Positions 21,315 to 30,523 of a stretch of 64,000 bases of DNA are shown here, piece after piece. The translations under genes were made by a program, and so were the position numbers. Under the pieces are notes generated by a model, which had not been told where the DNA came from, did no database searches, and saw only the letters and a program-made list of their open reading frames with translations. Origin of the DNA: Yimella sp. cx-51 (GTDB lineage Bacteria; Actinomycetota; Actinomycetes; Actinomycetales; Dermatophilaceae); NCBI RefSeq assembly GCF_017654605.1, contig NZ_CP072113.1:1798001-1862000 (forward strand). Reading direction: 5' to 3'. Within the stretch, counting starts at the first letter, position 1. Every line of letters starts with the position of its first letter.

Positions 21315-23987
21315 TCAGCCTGAACTCATCGATCGCTTGTCGCCGTCGCTGCGCCCGATCGGCGGCGCGATACGCACCGACGCCCCGAGCACCTCGGCGC
21401 CGGTGCTGTGGGTGTTGACCGGGTTGAGTTGGAGTTCGTAGATCTGCGGATGCGAATTGACCAGCACCGACACCCGGGCCAGGACGTCGGCGAGCGCCGC
21501 TCGGTCGACCGGCTCGCGGTCACCGTAGCCGTCGAGAATGGGCGCGGCCTTCACGGAGTCGATCAGGTCGTCGATGTCGGGCGCGGTGAACGGTGGGATG
21601 CGATACCCGAAGTCGTTCATCACTTCCGTGGGCACGCCCGCCAGGCTGAACCGCACAATGGGGCCGAAGAGGGCGTCCTCCCCCGCCGCGACGACACACG
21701 GGATGCCGGGCACGGCCATCTTCTGCACCACGAACGTGTCGGCGCCGAGAGGTTCGAGACGCTCCTTGAGTGTCTTAAAGGCATTCCGCACGGCGGAAAT
21801 CGAGGTGAGGTCGGCCCGCACGGAGGTGATGGGCTGGATGCGCACCAGCGGGGAGGTCGACTTCAGCACCACGGGGAAGCCGATCTCGAGGGCTCGCTGT
21901 GCCGCTTCGCGGGCGGACTTCACCGGGTATGACGGCCAGACGTGGATGCCGTAGGCGCCGAGCAGTTCGCTGACCTCCAACTGCGTCAGATCGCGACCCT
22001 CTGGGGCCGACTCGAGCACGTTGTGGATGATGCCGGCGGCCTTGTCGTGGTCGGTGCCCTCCGGCATGACGAGGTCGCCGCTCTGTCTTGACCTCCACTG
22101 GCCGTAGCGAGTCGCCGCGGCCAGTGCCCGGATGGCATCCTCCGGCATCGCGTACGACGGGACGACCTCACGTCGTCCTTCCGGCGTGATGCCTCCCGCC
22201 AACGCCTCTGACACGCCTCGGATACCCAGAAACGTTGTGACACAGGGCTTTTCGTACTGCGCCGCCAGATCGCCGAGCGTCCGAGCCATGCCGACGTCGT
22301 CAGTGGCGCGCGGCGGGAGGTAGCTGGTAACGACGGAATCGACCGCGTCGTCCTCGAAGGCGGCCTTCACCGCGTCGTGGAATTCCTGCTGTGACACACC
22401 CGGCGGAAGGTTGATCGGGCCGTGCGTCACCTGCAGCCCCCACGAGACGCAGGAGTCGGCGGCGAGGGCGCCCAGCGCCGAGGAGTTACCGACGATCGCC
22501 ACCCGCTCACCCTGCGGGATCTCCTGATGCACGACCAGTTGAGCGATGTCGAACAACTGGTGGACGTTTTCGACGCGGATCACGCCGGCCTGCCGCAGCA
22601 TGGCGCGGAAGGCTTCGGGACGGATTCTGGTCGGCCGCACCCGGTGACCGGGCGGCACGCCGAACTCGGAGACGCCCGACTTCACCACGATGACCGGCTT
22701 CTCGTTGGCCAGGCGGCGGGCGATGCGGTTGAACTTGCGCGGATTGCCCATCGACTCGAGGTACATACCAACGGCTCGGGTGCTGTCGTCGTCCAGCCAG
22801 TACTGCATGAGGTCGTTGCCGGAGACGTCGACGCGGTTACCGGCCGAGACGAAGGTGCTGACACCCAGACCGCGGCGGTGCGCCGACTCCAGACCCACCA
22901 GCGCGAGCGCACCCGACTGCGAGAAGAGACCAAGCGCACCCGGCGGCGGCATCTCCGGCACCAGCGAGGCGTTCATGCTCACGTCGTCGGCGGTGTTGAT
23001 CAGGCCGAAGGAGTTGGGGCCGACGACGCGCATGCCGTGGGTGCGGGCGGTGCGCAGCAGTTCGTGCTGCAGGCGTTCGCCGTCCTCGCCTGCTTCGGCG
23101 AAACCGGAAGAAACCACCAGCACCGCCCGGACGCCGTGCGCAGCGCATTCCTTGACCACTCCCGGCACCTGCGGCGCCGGGACGGCGATGACCGCGAGGT
23201 CGATGGTGTCGGGCAGGTCGGCGAGGGAAGCGTGCACCGGCACGTCGAGTTCGTCGTGCGGAGTGCGGTTGACCGCGTAGAGGTCACCGGTGAAACCGTC
23301 GCGGCGCAGGTGGTCGTAGAGATCGCGGCCGACACTGTCGCGGCTGCGGGAGACGCCGATGACGACGATGCTGCGCGGGCTCAACAGCGCACGCACACTG
23401 ACCGACTCGGCCCGCTGCTCCCGCGCCATGCGCACCTGCTCGCTGGCGTCGGTCGACTCGATCGGGAAGGACAGGGCGATCACGCCGTCGTCGAAGTGGT
23501 GCTTGACCCCGAACCCGGCGTCGATGAAGACGCCCATCATCTTGCGGTTCTGTGGCAGGACGTCGGCGGTGAACTCCTCGACGCCGGCCTCCCGGCCGAT
23601 CGCGGCCAAGTGCTCCAGCAGCACCGAGCCGATGCCGCGGCCCTGATAGTGATCGGAGACGTTGAACGCGACCTCGGCGGAGATCCCGTCAGGACCGTCG
23701 GTGCGGTCGTACCGGGCGATGCCGATGAGTTGGCCGCTCGCTTCCATCACCAGCGCGACCCGCTCGCGGTAGTCGACATTGGCGAAACGGGTGGCGTCCT
23801 TGGTCGACAACTCCTTCATCGGAGCGAAGAAGCGCAGGTAGATCGACTCCGGTGACTGCTTGAGATGGAACTCCTGCAACGCGGCGACATCGTCGGGACG
23901 GATCGGTCGCACCTGCGCCACGGAGCCGTCACGCAGGACGACATCAGCCTCCCAACCGACGGGATAGCCGGACGGCAGCTCACTCAT
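21315..23987 (-). CDS. GNAT acetyltransferase fused to NDP-forming acyl-CoA synthetase (Pat-like)
   Basis: The 890-aa protein has an N-terminal GNAT domain (about residues 25-180; acetyl-CoA loop HYQGRGIGSVLLEHL), a CoA-binding Rossmann domain, a succinyl-CoA-ligase-like domain and a C-terminal ATP-grasp half. Related Pat/AcuA-type enzymes acetylate lysines on proteins such as acetyl-CoA synthetase, the ligase part acting as sensor. The segment expected to carry the phospho-histidine SHTG loop reads VPPGHRVRPTRI, so synthetase activity is doubtful. An AMP-forming ligase at 26.0 kb is an obvious candidate substrate. It appears monocistronic. Confidence 0.85.
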   Translation of the reverse strand: MSELPSGYPVGWEADVVLRDGSVAQVRPIRPDDVAALQEFHLKQSPESIYLRFFAPMKELSTKDATRFANVDYRERVALVMEASGQLIGIARYDRTDGPDGISAEVAFNVSDHYQGRGIGSVLLEHLAAIGREAGVEEFTADVLPQNRKMMGVFIDAGFGVKHHFDDGVIALSFPIESTDASEQVRMAREQRAESVSVRALLSPRSIVVIGVSRSRDSVGRDLYDHLRRDGFTGDLYAVNRTPHDELDVPVHASLADLPDTIDLAVIAVPAPQVPGVVKECAAHGVRAVLVVSSGFAEAGEDGERLQHELLRTARTHGMRVVGPNSFGLINTADDVSMNASLVPEMPPPGALGLFSQSGALALVGLESAHRRGLGVSTFVSAGNRVDVSGNDLMQYWLDDDSTRAVGMYLESMGNPRKFNRIARRLANEKPVIVVKSGVSEFGVPPGHRVRPTRIRPEAFRAMLRQAGVIRVENVHQLFDIAQLVVHQEIPQGERVAIVGNSSALGALAADSCVSWGLQVTHGPINLPPGVSQQEFHDAVKAAFEDDAVDSVVTSYLPPRATDDVGMARTLGDLAAQYEKPCVTTFLGIRGVSEALAGGITPEGRREVVPSYAMPEDAIRALAAATRYGQWRSRQSGDLVMPEGTDHDKAAGIIHNVLESAPEGRDLTQLEVSELLGAYGIHVWPSYPVKSAREAAQRALEIGFPVVLKSTSPLVRIQPITSVRADLTSISAVRNAFKTLKERLEPLGADTFVVQKMAVPGIPCVVAAGEDALFGPIVRFSLAGVPTEVMNDFGYRIPPFTAPDIDDLIDSVKAAPILDGYGDREPVDRAALADVLARVSVLVNSHPQIYELQLNPVNTHSTGAEVLGASVRIAPPIGRSDGDKRSMSSG

Positions 23988-23999
23988 GGCGCAAGCATG

Positions 24000-25394
24000 T
24001 CACGACGTAGGGACAACGACCTTCCAGTTCTTGCCGAAATCGCTGCTGGACCAATAGCCCGGAGTGGTGCGCGCCACCGCGTAGAACTCCGCTCCGCCGG
24101 GGCTTGCGCACCAGTCGAAGCCGTTGACCGGGGCAGGCTCCGGCGGCTTGACCACCGACCAGGTCGCGCCGCCGTCGGCCGACACCTGGAGCGCCTGGTT
24201 GGCCTGGATGCCGGTGGCGGAGTTGCCGCCTCGTGGCCCACCGACGGTGACGACCAGATGCTTGGGATCAGCCGCAGCCAGATTCAACTGGCCGATGTTG
24301 GGAAGGCGCAGCGAGTTCTCCGACACGACTGTCCAGGTGGCGCCGTCGTCCTTGCTGTTGAGCACCCGGAAGCCGCCGTCCGTGCCCGATCGGCACAGCG
24401 CGAACAACTGCGCATCGGTGCTCGCGGTGACGGTGACCGCCTCCAGCGGGCTCGGGCCGCAGACCCGCTGGCCGGCCATCGGCTCCAGGCGATCGGACAC
24501 CACCCGCCACGGCTGTTGCTGCGGCGCGCCGTCCTTGCCGGTCTGCACGACGATGGTGTTGCCCTTGACCACGATGGACGCGTCGTCGATCGTGCCGCCG
24601 ATGGCTGCGGAGTCGAGGGTGGTGAAGCTGCGCACGCTGTCGCGGTTGCTGGAGGCGACGTACACCGGCCCGGCGCAGCGTCCCTGCACACAGCCGTCGG
24701 CGGTGAGCAGATAGATCTGACCCTGCCAGATCTCCAGGTCGAGCACCGTCTGGCCCGGGTGGTTGACCCGCGAGAAGCTGGCCCCGCGGTCGGTGGTGAC
24801 CCACAGGTCCCCGCCGTAGACATAGCCCACCTGAGGGTTCAGGAAGCGCACCTGGCTCAGCGCGCGGTCGGGCTGGATCATCGGGACGTCCGCGCCGGTG
24901 GCGCTGGAGGTGTCGGTGCTGGCGAAGGTGTGCACCGCCGTCCACGATCCGCCGTCGGCGGTGGAACGCAGGAGCGTCGGGCAGATGTCCGACCCGCACT
25001 CGGTCGACCCGAGGTTGTAGATGGTGCCGCTACCGGCATTGCTGACCGACCAGGTGCGGAACGTCGCGGGAACGTCTGTGGGTTGCTGCGGAGCCGCTGC
25101 GTCCTCGGTCGCATCCAGTGCTCCATCGGTCGGTGCGGTCGTCTGCTCCACCTGCTGGCCCGTCCGGATGTCGTCACGCACCAGCGGTTCACGCTGCCAG
25201 GTCCACACTGCGAACAACGCCAGTACCGCTGCCACGGCGGCGGAGGTGACGCTCACCCAGGCGCGATGCTTCGCTCGACTCGGGCTCTGCCGGGTATCAC
25301 GCAGGATGCCCTGCCAGGTGAGGTCGTCAGCCGGCGCGGATTCGATGCGGTCGCGATGGGAGGCGAAAAAGTCGTCGACCGGGTCGTCGTTCAT
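24000..25394 (-). CDS. Membrane-anchored Asp-box beta-propeller protein, putative anti-sigma factor
   Basis: The 464-aa protein has a 45-residue acidic cytoplasmic N-terminus, one membrane segment (about 46-66), a Thr/Pro/Gln-rich linker (70-110), then an extracytoplasmic beta-propeller. Five Asp-box repeats of the type SxDxGxxW are visible near residues 144-151, 200-207, 347-354, 405-412 and 450-457. Cysteine pairs at 133/138 and 235/240 suggest disulfides. It overlaps the upstream sigma gene by four bases (ATGA), the place an anti-sigma factor usually occupies, but no ZAS zinc motif is present. The anti-sigma role is inferred. Confidence 0.75.
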   Translation of the reverse strand: MNDDPVDDFFASHRDRIESAPADDLTWQGILRDTRQSPSRAKHRAWVSVTSAAVAAVLALFAVWTWQREPLVRDDIRTGQQVEQTTAPTDGALDATEDAAAPQQPTDVPATFRTWSVSNAGSGTIYNLGSTECGSDICPTLLRSTADGGSWTAVHTFASTDTSSATGADVPMIQPDRALSQVRFLNPQVGYVYGGDLWVTTDRGASFSRVNHPGQTVLDLEIWQGQIYLLTADGCVQGRCAGPVYVASSNRDSVRSFTTLDSAAIGGTIDDASIVVKGNTIVVQTGKDGAPQQQPWRVVSDRLEPMAGQRVCGPSPLEAVTVTASTDAQLFALCRSGTDGGFRVLNSKDDGATWTVVSENSLRLPNIGQLNLAAADPKHLVVTVGGPRGGNSATGIQANQALQVSADGGATWSVVKPPEPAPVNGFDWCASPGGAEFYAVARTTPGYWSSSDFGKNWKVVVPTS

Positions 25395-25897
25395 CGGGTG
25401 CCTCCCAACTGTGCGCGCAACAACGTGCGGGCGTCGAAGAGGTCACGTTTGACAGCTCCTTCTGATTTGCCGATGCTGCGGGCCACCTGGGCCACGGACA
25501 GATCCGCGTAGTAATGCAAGAGCACGGTCATGCGATACCGCTCCGGCAACGATTCCACGGCTTGGCGCACCGTGAGGCGTTCGGCAGTGTCGGGCTCGGG
25601 GACTGCGGAGTCCTCACCGACAGGAGCACCACCGGTGAACCGGTTGTAAGCGATCGACTCGCGTCCGCGCTTTCGCCAGTGATCGCGGATCTGGTTGGCA
25701 GCGGCGGTGTAGAGCCACGCCCGCGGGTCGATGACGGTGTCCCAGTGGTTGATCAGCTTGATGAAGGCGTCCGTGGCCACGTCATGGGCCAGGTCGCGAT
25801 CGGACAGCAACGCAGTGGCCCAACCGACCAAACGACCGAAGTGGGCGTCGTACACCTCACGGACGGCTGCCTCGGTCGAACTGGCGACCGCCACCAT
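25391..25897 (-). CDS. ECF-family RNA polymerase sigma factor
   Basis: The 168-aa protein has sigma region 2 (VYDAHFGRLVGWATALL to DPRAWLYTAAANQI, roughly 15-75) and region 4 (SLPERYRMTVLLHYY and VAQVARSIGKSEGAVKRDL, roughly 105-160). ATG 25897 is preferred because AGAGGAC sits six bases upstream; the longer ORF from 25999 would add a low-complexity N-terminus. Translation is coupled to the beta-propeller gene. Its target genes are not evident from the window. Confidence 0.88.
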   Translation of the reverse strand: MVAVASSTEAAVREVYDAHFGRLVGWATALLSDRDLAHDVATDAFIKLINHWDTVIDPRAWLYTAAANQIRDHWRKRGRESIAYNRFTGGAPVGEDSAVPEPDTAERLTVRQAVESLPERYRMTVLLHYYADLSVAQVARSIGKSEGAVKRDLFDARTLLRAQLGGTR

Positions 25898-26029
25898 GGG
25901 TGTCCTCTCCGCTGCCGAGACCCTGGGTGCGGGCCGCGCGAGCGTCCCAGCTGTCATGTTCAACGGGACGACGCTCGCAATGGTCCGGTTGGCACTCAAC
26001 AGCGCGGTGATCTCGCTACTGTCGATTTC

Positions 26030-27790
26030 ATGTCGATCACAGAGCCTAGTGCCCGTCCCAGCACGCTCTTCGCGCGTTTGCGCAACTCACTGCTGGAGTT
26101 GCGCGACGACCCGGCAGCGGCCGCGGACGCCTGGCAGACACCGCAGTTCGAGACGTTCAACTGGGCCACCGACTGGTTCGATGTGATCGCGGCCGACCCA
26201 CAACACGCCGATCGGGGCGCGCTGGTGATCCGCTCGGTCGACAGTCGCGACGAATACACCTTCGCGCAGCTCTCCCGCCGTTCGCAGCAGCTGGCCGGGT
26301 GGCTGGCCGAAGCAGGTGTGCGGCAGGGCGATCGGGTGCTGCTCATGCTCGGCAACCAGGTGGAACTCTGGGAAAGCATGCTGGCCGGCATCCGTCTCGG
26401 CGCCGTCACCATTCCCGCGACGATGCTGCTGACCTCCGCTGATCTTCGAGATCGGGTGCAGCGCGGTGAGGTCAAGCATGTGATCGCTGCCTCGTCCGTC
26501 ACCGGCGCCTTCGTCTCCGTCGAGGGAGATTTCACCCGGATCGCCGTCGGTGAACCCGTCGACGGTTGGCTCGACTACGCCGACTCGGCCGACTCGCAGA
26601 CACCTGCCCCGTCGGTGACGACGGCACCGGACGATCCGATGCTGCTCTACTTCACCTCCGGCACCACCTCACGCCCCAAGCTCGTGCTGCACACGCAGAC
26701 CTCCTACCCCGTGGGCCACCTGGCGACGATGTACTGGATCGGCCTCCAGCCGGGCGACATCCACCTCAACATCAGTTCGCCGGGTTGGGCCAAGCACGCG
26801 TGGAGCAATGTCTTCGCGCCCTGGAACGCGGCCGCGACCGTGTTGGTGGTCAACCAGCCGCGCTTCAACGCTCCCGAACTCCTCGGCTGGGTCGCCGAGG
26901 AACGAGCCACCACCTTCTGTGCTCCCCCGACCGTCTACCGCATGCTCATCCAGGCCGATCTGGCCGCGTGGCGTGACCGGCTCAGCCTGCGCGAGATGGT
27001 CGGCGCCGGTGAACCGCTCAACCCCGAGGTGATCGAGCAGGTGCGCGCCGCGCTCGGCCTCACGATCCGCGACGGCTTCGGACAGACCGAGACCACTGCC
27101 CAGATCGCCAATACGCCGGGTCAGCCGCTCAAGCCCGGCTCGATGGGGCGTCCGCTACCCGGCTATTCGGTGGCGCTGGTCGACCCGGTCACCGGGGAGC
27201 ATCGCGACGCACCCGATGAGGAGGGCGAGGTCTGTCTACTGCTCGACGGCCCGCTTGGTCGGCCCGCCGGGCTCATGGTCGGTTACTACGGCGATGAGGC
27301 GAAGACCGCCGAAGCCATGCGCGACGGCGTCTATCACACCGGCGACGTCGCCAGCCAGGACGCGGACGGCTACATCACCTATGTCGGCCGCGCAGACGAC
27401 GTCTTCAAGGCCTCCGACTACCGCATCTCCCCCTTCGAACTGGAGTCGGTGCTCATCGAGCACCCCTCCGTCGCCGAAGCCGCGGTCGTCCCGTCGCCCG
27501 ACCCGATGCGCTTGTCGGTGCCGAAGGCCTATGTCGTTCTCGTCGAAGGTGTTTCGCCCTCAGCCGAAGTGGCGCGCGACATCCTCGCCTACACCCGCGA
27601 ACACCTCGCGCCGTACAAGCGCATTCGCCGGCTGGAGTTCTTCGACCTCCCCAAGACGATCTCGGGCAAGATCCGCCGGGTCGAGCTACGGCAGCGCGAG
27701 ACCACCTCGCACGGCGACGGCGGTGACGACACCTCGCGTGCCTCGGCCATGGAGTTCTGGGAAGCCGACTTCCCGGACCTGCGGGGCTGA
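26030..27790 (+). CDS. AMP-forming acyl-CoA synthetase
   Basis: The 586-aa adenylate-forming ligase activates a carboxylic acid with ATP and CoA. Motifs are the P-loop YFTSGTTSRPK, the A5 motif DGFGQTET, A7 YHTGDV, A8 hinge near YVGRADDVFKASDYRI, and the catalytic Lys in KTISGKIRR. The N-terminus with ETFNWATDWFDV resembles the medium-chain/ACSM and acetyl-CoA synthetase branch; chain length is not settled. TACTGT at 26017-26022, seven bases before the ATG, indicates a leaderless start; the in-frame extension back to 25514 runs through the sigma gene. The C-terminal Lys is a known type of target for GNAT-Pat enzymes. Confidence 0.88.
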   Translation: MSITEPSARPSTLFARLRNSLLELRDDPAAAADAWQTPQFETFNWATDWFDVIAADPQHADRGALVIRSVDSRDEYTFAQLSRRSQQLAGWLAEAGVRQGDRVLLMLGNQVELWESMLAGIRLGAVTIPATMLLTSADLRDRVQRGEVKHVIAASSVTGAFVSVEGDFTRIAVGEPVDGWLDYADSADSQTPAPSVTTAPDDPMLLYFTSGTTSRPKLVLHTQTSYPVGHLATMYWIGLQPGDIHLNISSPGWAKHAWSNVFAPWNAAATVLVVNQPRFNAPELLGWVAEERATTFCAPPTVYRMLIQADLAAWRDRLSLREMVGAGEPLNPEVIEQVRAALGLTIRDGFGQTETTAQIANTPGQPLKPGSMGRPLPGYSVALVDPVTGEHRDAPDEEGEVCLLLDGPLGRPAGLMVGYYGDEAKTAEAMRDGVYHTGDVASQDADGYITYVGRADDVFKASDYRISPFELESVLIEHPSVAEAAVVPSPDPMRLSVPKAYVVLVEGVSPSAEVARDILAYTREHLAPYKRIRRLEFFDLPKTISGKIRRVELRQRETTSHGDGGDDTSRASAMEFWEADFPDLRG

Positions 27791-27793
27791 GGC

Positions 27794-28411
27794 ATGGAAC
27801 TCCAGGACGCGATTCGCCGGCGGAGGATGATCCGCGACTTCGATCCCGACCGTCCGGTGCCGCACGAGATCGTCGACACCGCCGTCGAACTCGCGCTACG
27901 CGCACCAAGCGCCGGATTCAGCCAGGGGTGGGACTTCGTCGTGCTGCGTGAGCAGCACGACCGCGAACTCTTCTGGTCGGTGACCACCGATCCCGACTCC
28001 GAGGACGACGCCTGGTTGCGACGGTTGCGTCAGGCACCAGTGCTCATTCTTTGTTGTGGTGACAAGAACACCTACCTGCGTCGCTATGCCGAACCCGACA
28101 AGCCATGGCAGGACATGGACGAGTCGCACTGGCCGGTCGCCTACTGGGACATCGACACCGGCATGGCTGCGATGCTCATGCTGCTCGTGGCGGTGGACGA
28201 GGGCCTCGGAAGTTTGTTCTTCGGCGTACCGGCCGGTCGGGGCTCCGGCGTGCTCGAGGCATTCGGCATTCCGGGCGATCGCTCACTGATCGGCGTCGTC
28301 GCGCTCGGGTACCCGCGCACGACCGCGCCCACCGGCAGCACCCTCAAACGCCGCCGGCGGCCGACCGGCGATGTCGTGCACGACGGCCGGTTCGGTAGTC
28401 CCTGGAAGTAA
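27794..28411 (+). CDS. Nitroreductase family protein
   Basis: The 205-aa flavoprotein of the FMN nitroreductase fold begins IRRRRMIRDFDPDRPVP (FMN-phosphate Arg residues) and has RAPSAGFSQGWDFVVL and GLGSLFFGVP. It probably uses NAD(P)H; the substrate is unknown. The ATG lies three bases after the acyl-CoA ligase stop, so the two are cotranscribed and may act on the same compound. Confidence 0.88.
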   Translation: MELQDAIRRRRMIRDFDPDRPVPHEIVDTAVELALRAPSAGFSQGWDFVVLREQHDRELFWSVTTDPDSEDDAWLRRLRQAPVLILCCGDKNTYLRRYAEPDKPWQDMDESHWPVAYWDIDTGMAAMLMLLVAVDEGLGSLFFGVPAGRGSGVLEAFGIPGDRSLIGVVALGYPRTTAPTGSTLKRRRRPTGDVVHDGRFGSPWK

Positions 28412-28490
28412 CAGCTCGCAACCCGCTGACACACCGTCCATGTGCTGACAAAGTAGGGCGCAGGACGATCTTTCGCATCAGGAGGCAGTC

Positions 28491-29492
28491 ATGAAAAAGC
28501 TCATCAACGACCCGGCCGATGTCGTCGCGGACGCGCTGCGAGGTATCGAGGCTGCGCACCCGGACAGGTTGCGGGTCGACCACGAGCAGAAGGTCATCTA
28601 CCGCGCCGATGCCCCGGTGAAGGGAAAGGTCGGTCTGATCTCCGGCGGCGGCTCGGGCCACGAGCCGATGCACGGCGGATTCGTCGGCCCAGGCATGCTC
28701 GACGCGGCCTGCTGCGGTGAGGTCTTCACCTCCCCGGTGCCCGACCAGATGATGGCGGCCACCAAGGAGGTCGACGGCGGCGCCGGCGTACTGCACATCG
28801 TGAAGAACTACACCGGCGATGTCATGAACTTCGAGATGGCTGCGGAAATGGCGGCCGAGGACGCCGGTGTGCGCGTCGAATCGATCGTCACTGATGACGA
28901 TGTGGCAGTGCAGGATTCGCTCTACACAGCGGGCCGCCGCGGAGTCGGTGTCACCGTGCTGCTGGAGAAGCTGGTGGGTGCTGCGGCCGAGGAAGGACGC
29001 GACCTGGACGCGGTGCTGGAAATCGCGAAGCGGGTGAACGGCAACGGGCGCTCGATGGGCATGGCCCTCACCTCCTGCACGGTGCCGGCCGCCGGCAAAC
29101 CGACCTTCGAACTCGGCGAGGACGAGATGGAAGTGGGCATCGGCATCCACGGTGAACCTGGCCGGGAGAAGCGTCCGCTGGCCCCGGCGCGCGAGATCGC
29201 CGCGCAGCTGGTCGAGCCGATCCTGAGCGACTTCGACTTCACCGGCGCACCCGCCATCGTGATGATGAACGGCATGGGCGGCACCCCGCTCATCGAGCTC
29301 TACCTGATGTACGGCGAGGTGACGAAAATTCTTGAGGCCCAAGGAATTTCGGTGGCCCGATGCCTGGTCGGCAACTACATCACCTCGCTGGAGATGGCGG
29401 GCTGCTCGGTGACGATGCTGCGCGCCGACGACGAGCTGCTCAAGCTCTGGGACGCCCCGGTGAACACCCCCGGCCTGCGGTGGGGGTGCTGA
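28491..29492 (+). CDS. dhaK: Dihydroxyacetone kinase subunit DhaK
   Basis: This is the substrate-binding subunit of the PTS-dependent dihydroxyacetone kinase. The 333-aa product has [20 protein letters not shown] near residue 50 and [11 protein letters not shown] near residue 215, whose His forms a hemiaminal with dihydroxyacetone. AGGAGG lies five bases before the ATG. dhaL follows three bases downstream and dhaM after that, giving a complete kinase operon for glycerol or dihydroxyacetone use. Confidence 0.95.
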   Translation: MKKLINDPADVVADALRGIEAAHPDRLRVDHEQKVIYRADAPVKGKVGLISGGGSGHEPMHGGFVGPGMLDAACCGEVFTSPVPDQMMAATKEVDGGAGVLHIVKNYTGDVMNFEMAAEMAAEDAGVRVESIVTDDDVAVQDSLYTAGRRGVGVTVLLEKLVGAAAEEGRDLDAVLEIAKRVNGNGRSMGMALTSCTVPAAGKPTFELGEDEMEVGIGIHGEPGREKRPLAPAREIAAQLVEPILSDFDFTGAPAIVMMNGMGGTPLIELYLMYGEVTKILEAQGISVARCLVGNYITSLEMAGCSVTMLRADDELLKLWDAPVNTPGLRWGC

Positions 29493-29495
29493 ACC

Positions 29496-30110
29496 ATGAC
29501 TCTCGACCTCAACTCCGCCGGTGCATGGCTGGCCGACTACGCCGCACAGATCCACGAGAACGCCGACCTGCTGACCGATCTCGACCGGCAGATCGGGGAC
29601 GCCGACCACGGGAGCAACATGGACCGTGGCATGAAGGCCGTCGCCGCACTCGACACCGCTGACTTCGACGACGCCGCCGCGTACCTGAAGAAGGCAGGCA
29701 TGACGCTGGTGTCGACCGTCGGCGGCGCGTCCGGGCCGCTCTACGGCACCTTCTTCCTGCGCTTTGCCGGCGCCATCGGTGAGGGCGACACCGCCGGGGT
29801 CGGTGCGGCGCTGCGCGCCGGGCTCGACGGCGTGAAGCAACGCGGTAAGGCCGAGACCGGCGACAAGACGATGATCGATGCGCTCGCGCCTGCGGTCGAT
29901 GCTTTCGAGGCCGCTGGTGATTCGCTCGACACCGCGTTGACCGCCGCCGCGGAAGCCGCAGCCAAGGGACGCGACGAGGCCACCCCGCTTGTTGCCCGCA
30001 AGGGACGCGCGAGCTATCTGGGTGCCCGATCGGCCGACCATCAAGACCCGGGCGCGACGAGCATGACGCTGCTCATCGAATCTGCAGCACGCACCCTGGT
30101 AGGAAGGTAG
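29496..30110 (+). CDS. dhaL: Dihydroxyacetone kinase subunit DhaL
   Basis: The 204-aa ADP-binding subunit has the Mg-ADP motif DRQIGDADHGSNM near residue 28 and the loop STVGGASGPLYGTFFLR. In the PTS-type enzyme the bound ADP is a permanent cofactor rephosphorylated by DhaM. Between dhaK and dhaM, with gaps of three and two bases. Confidence 0.95.
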   Translation: MTLDLNSAGAWLADYAAQIHENADLLTDLDRQIGDADHGSNMDRGMKAVAALDTADFDDAAAYLKKAGMTLVSTVGGASGPLYGTFFLRFAGAIGEGDTAGVGAALRAGLDGVKQRGKAETGDKTMIDALAPAVDAFEAAGDSLDTALTAAAEAAAKGRDEATPLVARKGRASYLGARSADHQDPGATSMTLLIESAARTLVGR

Positions 30111-30112
30111 GC

Positions 30113-30523
30113 ATGATCGGAATCGTCGTCGTCTCCCACAGCCGCGCCCTCGCCCACGCAGCCGTCGGGCTCGCCGAAGGGGTGTTCGGCTCAGGTCACC
30201 CGCCGCAGATCGCTGTGGCGGCCGGTCTGGACGACAACACGCTCGGCACCGATGCTGCCGCGGTCAGCGAAGCGATCCAGCAGGTCGACTCCGGTGACGG
30301 CGTCCTGGTCTTCGTCGACCTCGGCAGCGCCGTGCTCAGCGCCGAAATGGCACTCGAATTCCTCGAGCCCGACGTGGCCCAGCGGGTGAAGATCACCGGC
30401 GCCCCGATCATCGAAGGGCTCGTGATCGCCGTCGTCGCTGCATCGACAGGTGCCGATCTGGAGAAGGTCGAGGCAGAGGCACGCCGCGCACTGGAAGCCA
30501 AGGGCAAGCACCTGGCCGACTAG
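30113..30523 (+). CDS. dhaM: PTS-type dihydroxyacetone kinase phosphotransfer subunit DhaM
   Basis: The 136-aa product is a single EIIA(Man)-like domain beginning GIVVVSHSRALAHAAVGL, with the phospho-accepting His at position 9. The longer enterobacterial DhaM also has HPr and EI-like domains, absent here, so general PTS proteins encoded elsewhere must supply phosphate. The stop overlaps that of the convergent oxidase: both use the palindrome CTAG at 30520-30523. Confidence 0.93.
   Translation: MIGIVVVSHSRALAHAAVGLAEGVFGSGHPPQIAVAAGLDDNTLGTDAAAVSEAIQQVDSGDGVLVFVDLGSAVLSAEMALEFLEPDVAQRVKITGAPIIEGLVIAVVAASTGADLEKVEAEARRALEAKGKHLAD

Noticed and set aside
22422-25511. Two long + frames opposite the GNAT fusion and the propeller gene
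   Set aside because: Both are shadows; the minus-strand products have clear domains throughout.
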